A stretch of 64,000 nucleotides of DNA, taken from NCBI GenBank assembly GCA_964345075.1, contig CAYFPS010000002.1, positions 215,156-279,155 of the forward strand, given 5' to 3'. How positions within the stretch are numbered: the stretch's first letter is position 1; each line of letters opens with the position of its first letter. Shown piece by piece: positions 60,631 through 64,000 of this stretch. The notes under the pieces are model-generated. The model made no database searches and had not been told where the DNA came from. It saw only the letters and a program-made list of their open reading frames with translations. The translations under genes were made by a program, and so were the position numbers. The stretch comes from CAYFPS01 sp964345075. Lineage in GTDB: Bacteria; CAIWAD01.

Positions 60631-61826
60631 GCCAGCACCTCGTTGATGGCCTCAATTCCGGCCAGCAGCCGTGATTCTTCTTCGGCGATGAAGCACGCCC
60701 TTAGCCAGCCCTCATAGCCTGTCCCGAAGGCTTCACCGGGCAGCAGGGCCACACCGGCCCGGATCAAGTCTTCAAGGATCTTAAGTGCCCCGGCAACGTA
60801 ATCCTGCGGTTCTACACCGCGCTTGTTCAGGGCCTGCTTAAGATCAAGAAAGGCGTAGAAGCCACCATCGGGGGCTCTGAAATCTGCCCTGCACTGTGAT
60901 ACAAAGAGGTTGCGAAAATCCTGATACTGCTGTTTGAGCGGTGGAAACCACTTGTCCCAACTGACAATCGCCTGCGCCGCCAGCTGCTGATTGTTGCTCG
61001 GCGCATTGTAAATGGTCTGAGCGCTGACGCGATTCATCGCCTCAATAATGGGCTCTGAAGCCACTGCGTAGCCAACCCGGTAACCTGCCGCAGCCAGACA
61101 TTTGCTGAAAGTGAAAATGCTCACCGTGTTCGTCTGAAAGATCTCGAGGCTGGCCGGGCTCAGATGAGGCAGTTCGGTGTAAATGAAGTTCTCGTAGGCT
61201 TCGTCGCTGACAACCCACAGACCGTATCTTCTGGCCACGCGGCCAATCGCTTCCAGCTGTGATACATTCAGCACACGCCCGCTGGGGTTGTTGGGCGTGT
61301 TCAGGTAGAGGGCTGCTGTCTTTTCGCTGATCGAGCTTTCCAGCAGGCTTTCAATCCCCGCCTCATCAAGATCATCCAGTCTGGTGTAAAAGGGCAGATC
61401 CACGGGCACTGCGCCCGTCTGCCGGACCAGGCCACTGACCAGCGGCCAGCGCGGAGCCAGCACCAGCACTTCTTCGCCCGGGCGGGTGAGAACCTTGAAG
61501 GCGCAAAAGAGTGCATGGATGGCGCCACAGGTCACCTGCAGCTGCTTGCGTCCGGCAATCTGCAGGCCATTCCGCTCATTTAGCCGCTTGATCAACAGAT
61601 CCACCAGGTCAGGAATGCCTGCTGTGGCCGTGTACAGGTTGAATTCCGGCCAGCGCTTCTGGTCAAGCCCGTTCGGGCAGCCTTCAGCCGGTGGCTTGAG
61701 ACAGGTGTCGCCCATATCCAGGCGCACCAGACCGGGACCGCCGACGCGATCGATCATGGCATTCACCTGATCGAAGACCGTGGCCGGCGCACCGGCAGGA
61801 AAGTTGAGTTGATGTGTTCTTGGCAT
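60627..61826 (-). CDS. Class I/II PLP-dependent aminotransferase
   Basis: A 399-residue protein from ATG 61826 (an upstream in-frame TTG at 61835 is possible; no strong ribosome site). LYTATAGIPDLVDLLIKRL, YLNTPNNPSGRVL, VVSDEAYENFIY and the PLP lysine in FTFSKCLAAAGYRVGY are diagnostic. It looks like an aspartate/branched-chain or methionine aminotransferase. Paired with the downstream nitrilase, it may belong to glutamine-transaminase plus omega-amidase chemistry. Confidence 0.88.
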   Translation of the reverse strand: MPRTHQLNFPAGAPATVFDQVNAMIDRVGGPGLVRLDMGDTCLKPPAEGCPNGLDQKRWPEFNLYTATAGIPDLVDLLIKRLNERNGLQIAGRKQLQVTCGAIHALFCAFKVLTRPGEEVLVLAPRWPLVSGLVRQTGAVPVDLPFYTRLDDLDEAGIESLLESSISEKTAALYLNTPNNPSGRVLNVSQLEAIGRVARRYGLWVVSDEAYENFIYTELPHLSPASLEIFQTNTVSIFTFSKCLAAAGYRVGYAVASEPIIEAMNRVSAQTIYNAPSNNQQLAAQAIVSWDKWFPPLKQQYQDFRNLFVSQCRADFRAPDGGFYAFLDLKQALNKRGVEPQDYVAGALKILEDLIRAGVALLPGEAFGTGYEGWLRACFIAEEESRLLAGIEAINEVLA

Positions 61827-61894
61827 GAGGGGCAAGGTAATACTCGCCGAAGGGGGTGAAAGTGTCGAGGTGGGTTGTCAGATTTGATTTTGCG

Positions 61895-61921
61895 CATCGG
61901 GAATTTAATCGGGAACTGCAC
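61895..61921 (+). repeat. Short relative of the TCGGGAACT tandem element
   Basis: TCGGGAATT and TCGGGAACT lie 12 bp apart, followed by GCAC and the ATG of the next gene at 61922. The same arrangement is found twice before the decarboxylase-like gene at 33.9 kb. Confidence 0.6.
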
Positions 61922-63025
61922 ATGAATGATCTACGCTGGTGGCTGACACTCCTCAAGCGAGGCTTCTTTTTTGGCGGGCTTTTTCTGGCTCTGGTTGCGC
62001 TGGCGGAACTCGTGCGACTGGGTCAATTGCTGGTCGGGCTCCATCCCTGGCTTGGCTGGACCTATGCTGCCTGTCTGTTACTCCTGATCGCCTGGGGTGC
62101 GCTTGGCGCATCACAATTCTGGCTTGCCAGGCCTCGCCGCCTGCCGCCCCTGCCCGATCTGGATCCGGAGGGCCTGCCCGCAGCAGATCGCGCGGCCTGG
62201 CAGCAATCGCTCCTTCAACAGAGCCTTCGCATGCTGAAAAGCCCGGCACTGCCCGATGAGGATCGCCGCCGACTGGAAGAGAGCCTTGCTGCCAGTCTGG
62301 ATGGCCCTGCGCTGGACGGTTCGCAGCTGAAGAGCATTCTGAACGAAGAAGTCACGCCCCTGCTTGCTCGACTGGACGAGGAGGCCGAGCGGGAGATCCG
62401 CGCGGCAACGCTGGAAGTCACTTCCGCCGTGGCCTTGAGCCCGTGGCGCAGCATGGATGTGCTGATTGTCGTCGGGCGCGGCCTGCGCATGGTGCTTTCA
62501 ATTTCCGCCATCTACGGTAGTCGCCCCACCCTGCGCGAACACTATGAGATCCTGCGGGACATTGGCAAGTCGGTGGCCAGCGTCGGCCTGATTGGTGCCG
62601 GACAGAAGCTGATGGAAGGCCTGGCCGGACATCTGCCTGTTGCCGGGCGCGTTGTGGACGATCTCCTGCAGGGGCTGGGTGCGGGTTTCTACATCAATCT
62701 GGCTGGCTGGGCGGCGCGGGAACGCTGCCGGGCATTGGGTCCCTGGCAGGAGGCAGAAGCTGCCGAGACCCTGCGCAAGGCCATGCGCCGCTACACGCGG
62801 GACATGCGCCGGCGTCTGACCGTGGATCTTGGGCCGGCTATCTGGGATCGACTCACCCGCCGCTTTCGCTCAAACAAGGATGCCGACCTGAAGGCCGCTT
62901 TCGAACAGGCAGCAGAGGAGCTGAACGCAGAATGGGAGGGCCACGAAGCCACTGCTGCAGAAGGGAGCGCAAAAAGCCCGGGCCTCGTGTCCATTATCAA
63001 AAAGGTGATTGGGCTGCGCGATTGA
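61922..63025 (+). CDS. DUF697/YcjF-like membrane protein
   Basis: A 367-residue protein. The ATG at 61922 is chosen because the upstream frame runs through the repeat element. Two N-terminal transmembrane segments (about 14-33 and 40-58) are followed by a helical stretch and AVALSPWRSMDVLIVVGRGLRM, the DUF697 hallmark. A C-terminal charged helical part ends it. YcjF-type proteins have no established function. No GTGATACA copy is found in it. Confidence 0.8.
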   Translation: MNDLRWWLTLLKRGFFFGGLFLALVALAELVRLGQLLVGLHPWLGWTYAACLLLLIAWGALGASQFWLARPRRLPPLPDLDPEGLPAADRAAWQQSLLQQSLRMLKSPALPDEDRRRLEESLAASLDGPALDGSQLKSILNEEVTPLLARLDEEAEREIRAATLEVTSAVALSPWRSMDVLIVVGRGLRMVLSISAIYGSRPTLREHYEILRDIGKSVASVGLIGAGQKLMEGLAGHLPVAGRVVDDLLQGLGAGFYINLAGWAARERCRALGPWQEAEAAETLRKAMRRYTRDMRRRLTVDLGPAIWDRLTRRFRSNKDADLKAAFEQAAEELNAEWEGHEATAAEGSAKSPGLVSIIKKVIGLRD

Positions 63026-63062
63026 GTTGAATTATCGAAGGGAATTCATACTCTCCCCTGAA

Positions 63063-63428
63063 TTGCTCAATCGTGGAGATAAACAGAATGGCATCCCCCT
63101 GCGCTTTCTGCTGATTCTGCTTTTCGGAAGCAGTCTGGCCTTTGCCCAGCTTTCGCCGCCGCCGCTACAGATTGGCACCAACATCTCCAGCCTGTCGGAC
63201 TGGAGTGCCGAGTGGCCCTTTGTGGACATCATGAAGCAGGCACGCAACTGGATCCCGCACAACATGTCACACATTCCCGGGGGCGTAAATGCCTGGGACA
63301 CGGGCTGTATCTCCGAGATACCCATGGACGCGGATGGCTGGCCACTTGAGCTTCCCTATGCGGTGGCGGACATGGAAACCCTGCAGGTTGTCAGGACCGT
63401 CTGGATTCCTACAGCCGAGGAAAGGGCG
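63063..63428 (+). pseudogene. Secreted-protein gene cut off by the CRISPR array
   Basis: The frame encodes a signal peptide (FLLILLFGSSLAFAQ) and about 85 residues of a secreted protein (SDWSAEWPFVDIMKQARNW, DADGWPLELPYAVADMETL, VVRTVW) resembling the opening of large exported proteins of FCB-type bacteria. Homologous sequence appears to stop at the first CRISPR repeat; the frame then reads through repeats to a stop at 63621-63623. No ATG stands next to the signal; TTG 63063 is a guess. The rest of the gene may lie beyond the window or be lost. Confidence 0.55.
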
Positions 63429-64000
63429 CTTCAATGGAGCCCCGGCTGTAACACCGGGGATAGTGGAATATTCCGCCAAGTCGCTGCGCCAGCGTGCGGC
63501 TTCAATGGAGCCCCGGCTGTAACACCGGGGATAGTACATGGGAGGCGCAGGCGTTCGATACGCTGCGTGTCGGGCTTCAATGGAGCCCCGGCTGTAACAC
63601 CGGGGATAGGAGGCAGGCCGTAGCCGCCTGAACTCCCGCCGTATCCGCGCTTCAATGGAGCCCCGGCTGTAACACCGGGGAAGAAGAGTGACTTGCCGTT
63701 CACTTCAATGGAGCCCCGGCTGTAACACCGGGGATAGGTTCCCAATGTTCTTCCCAATGCTGAAGCAGCAGTTACTTCAATGGAGCCCCGGCTGTAACAC
63801 CGGGGATAGTCCTGGCTACGGAACCTGGACTGAATCACCTGGAGACCTAACTTCAATGGAGCCCCGGCTGTAACACCGGGGATAGACGCAGGTAGCCAAC
63901 ATGCTCCTGCCAGTACTCCAGACTTCAATGGAGCCCCGGCTGTAACACCGGGGATAGAACGCTTCAGCATGTAGCTGACGCTGCCGCCACCGGAGCTTCA
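63429..64000 (-). CRISPR. CRISPR array, at least nine repeats, distal end visible
   Basis: Direct repeats of 35 bp start at 63429, 63500, 63575, 63650, 63703, 63775, 63851, 63923 and 63996 (cut by the window end). Spacers are 36, 40, 40, about 18, 37, 41, 37 and 38 nt, all different. The repeat holds CCCCGG-CTGTAACA-CCGGGG, a 6-bp hairpin. Read on the minus strand it ends in CATTGAAG, similar to the ATTGAAA(C/G) crRNA handles of type I/III systems, so transcription is probably leftward with the leader outside the window. Repeat 4 has a damaged end (AAGA for ATAG) beside the short spacer. No cas gene is in the window. Confidence 0.95.

Larger units (their letters stand above)
666..61264. repeat. 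Dispersed octamer GTGATACA (and GTGTTACA) across the window
   Basis: By eye I find about 61 exact copies of GTGATACA/TGTATCAC (about 35 with GTGATACA on the plus strand, 26 on the minus) and about 15 of GTGTTACA/TGTAACAC outside the CRISPR array, plus roughly 16 seven-base partial matches. About two of any given octamer are expected on both strands of 64 kb. Examples: 666, 1611, 8698, 11413, 13066, 13371, 16310, 23309, 34480, 41464, 43080, 53410, 56209, 59991, 61257. The base before GTGATACA is C in about half and almost never A. Copies occur in all frames, within genes. Confidence 0.85.

Noticed and set aside
666..61264. Reading the octamer as a Chi- or KOPS-type polar site
   Set aside because: Copies are split about 35 to 26 between strands, without the strong polarity these sites show; whole-genome data could still change this.
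666..61264. Explaining the octamer by codon usage or a conserved peptide
   Set aside because: It is found in several reading frames and on both strands relative to the genes, giving different amino acids.
63431..63970. A 179-codon open frame on the minus strand across the CRISPR array
   Set aside because: It is made of translated repeats and spacers (PGVTAGAPLK repeated) and is not a gene.
63429..64000. Assigning a CRISPR type
   Set aside because: No cas genes are in the window; the repeat end suggests type I or III only weakly.

Overview
This is a continuous stretch of bacterial chromosome of moderately high GC. It is densely packed, with many ATGA, GTGA or TGATG overlaps between neighbouring genes. 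The organism looks like a diderm, fermentative or anaerobic bacterium, probably from the FCB superphylum or a related candidate phylum. The clues are a C-terminal type-IX-style sorting domain (YPNPFN) on a multiheme cytochrome, lipoproteins plus Lgt, an outer-membrane-barrel-like protein, and a trimeric NAD-linked [FeFe] hydrogenase with all three maturases. This placement is inference; there is no rRNA or marker gene in the window to settle it.

Layout. 1-7.0 kb: end of a metallophosphoesterase, a serC-like/5'-nucleotidase pair, an unknown lipoprotein, lipA, tRNA-Lys, an unknown protein, and RNase Z. An AT-rich gap at 5.8-5.95 kb holds two perfect DnaA boxes. 7.1-16.4 kb (plus strand): lysine 6-transaminase, a tight nadE-rsmI-lgt-tmk-ctp-HAD operon, a Cys/Met PLP enzyme, a short citrate-synthase-like protein and a membrane protein. 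16.4-21.2 kb (minus): a capsule-type operon pgsB-pgsC-pgsW followed by a secreted protein and an outer-membrane-barrel-like protein. 21.6-31.2 kb: a secreted protein, a LegB-like dehydratase, an AcpS-like protein, pgi, a zinc ribbon protein, ResB, NlpC/P60, a gamma-carbonic-anhydrase-like protein, a histidine kinase and a methyltransferase. 31.5-38.8 kb: a cupin, a sulfide:quinone-reductase-like enzyme with a 38-residue companion, an exported acetolactate-decarboxylase homologue, TetR, TSUP and EamA transporters, two membrane proteins, and tRNA-Leu. 39.0-40.8 kb: an eight-heme exported cytochrome. 40.9-48.3 kb (minus): hndA-hndC-hndD with hydG-hydF-hydE, behind a promoter whose -10 overlaps a Rex-like palindrome. 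48.5-52.1 kb: a DUF1858 membrane protein, its partner, a DNA adenine-methylase-like protein and a response regulator. 52.4-63.0 kb: a DEAD-box helicase, an unknown exported protein, a UvrD helicase with an inserted DEDDh exonuclease, an FAD reductase, an extracellular nuclease, a nitrilase, an aminotransferase and a DUF697 membrane protein. 63.06-64 kb: a secreted-protein gene that runs directly into the distal end of a CRISPR array.

The most striking signal is not a gene. The octamer GTGATACA (TGTATCAC on the other strand) occurs about 60 times by my reading, where about two are expected by chance. A further 15 or so copies of GTGTTACA lie outside the CRISPR array. It sits on both strands, in all reading frames and mostly inside genes, at the density and strand balance known for DNA uptake sequences of naturally competent bacteria. 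The loop of the CRISPR repeat carries the same octamer (TGTAACAC). Several multi-kilobase stretches lack it entirely. I know of no described uptake sequence with this core, so it is a candidate new uptake or other chromosome-wide signal.
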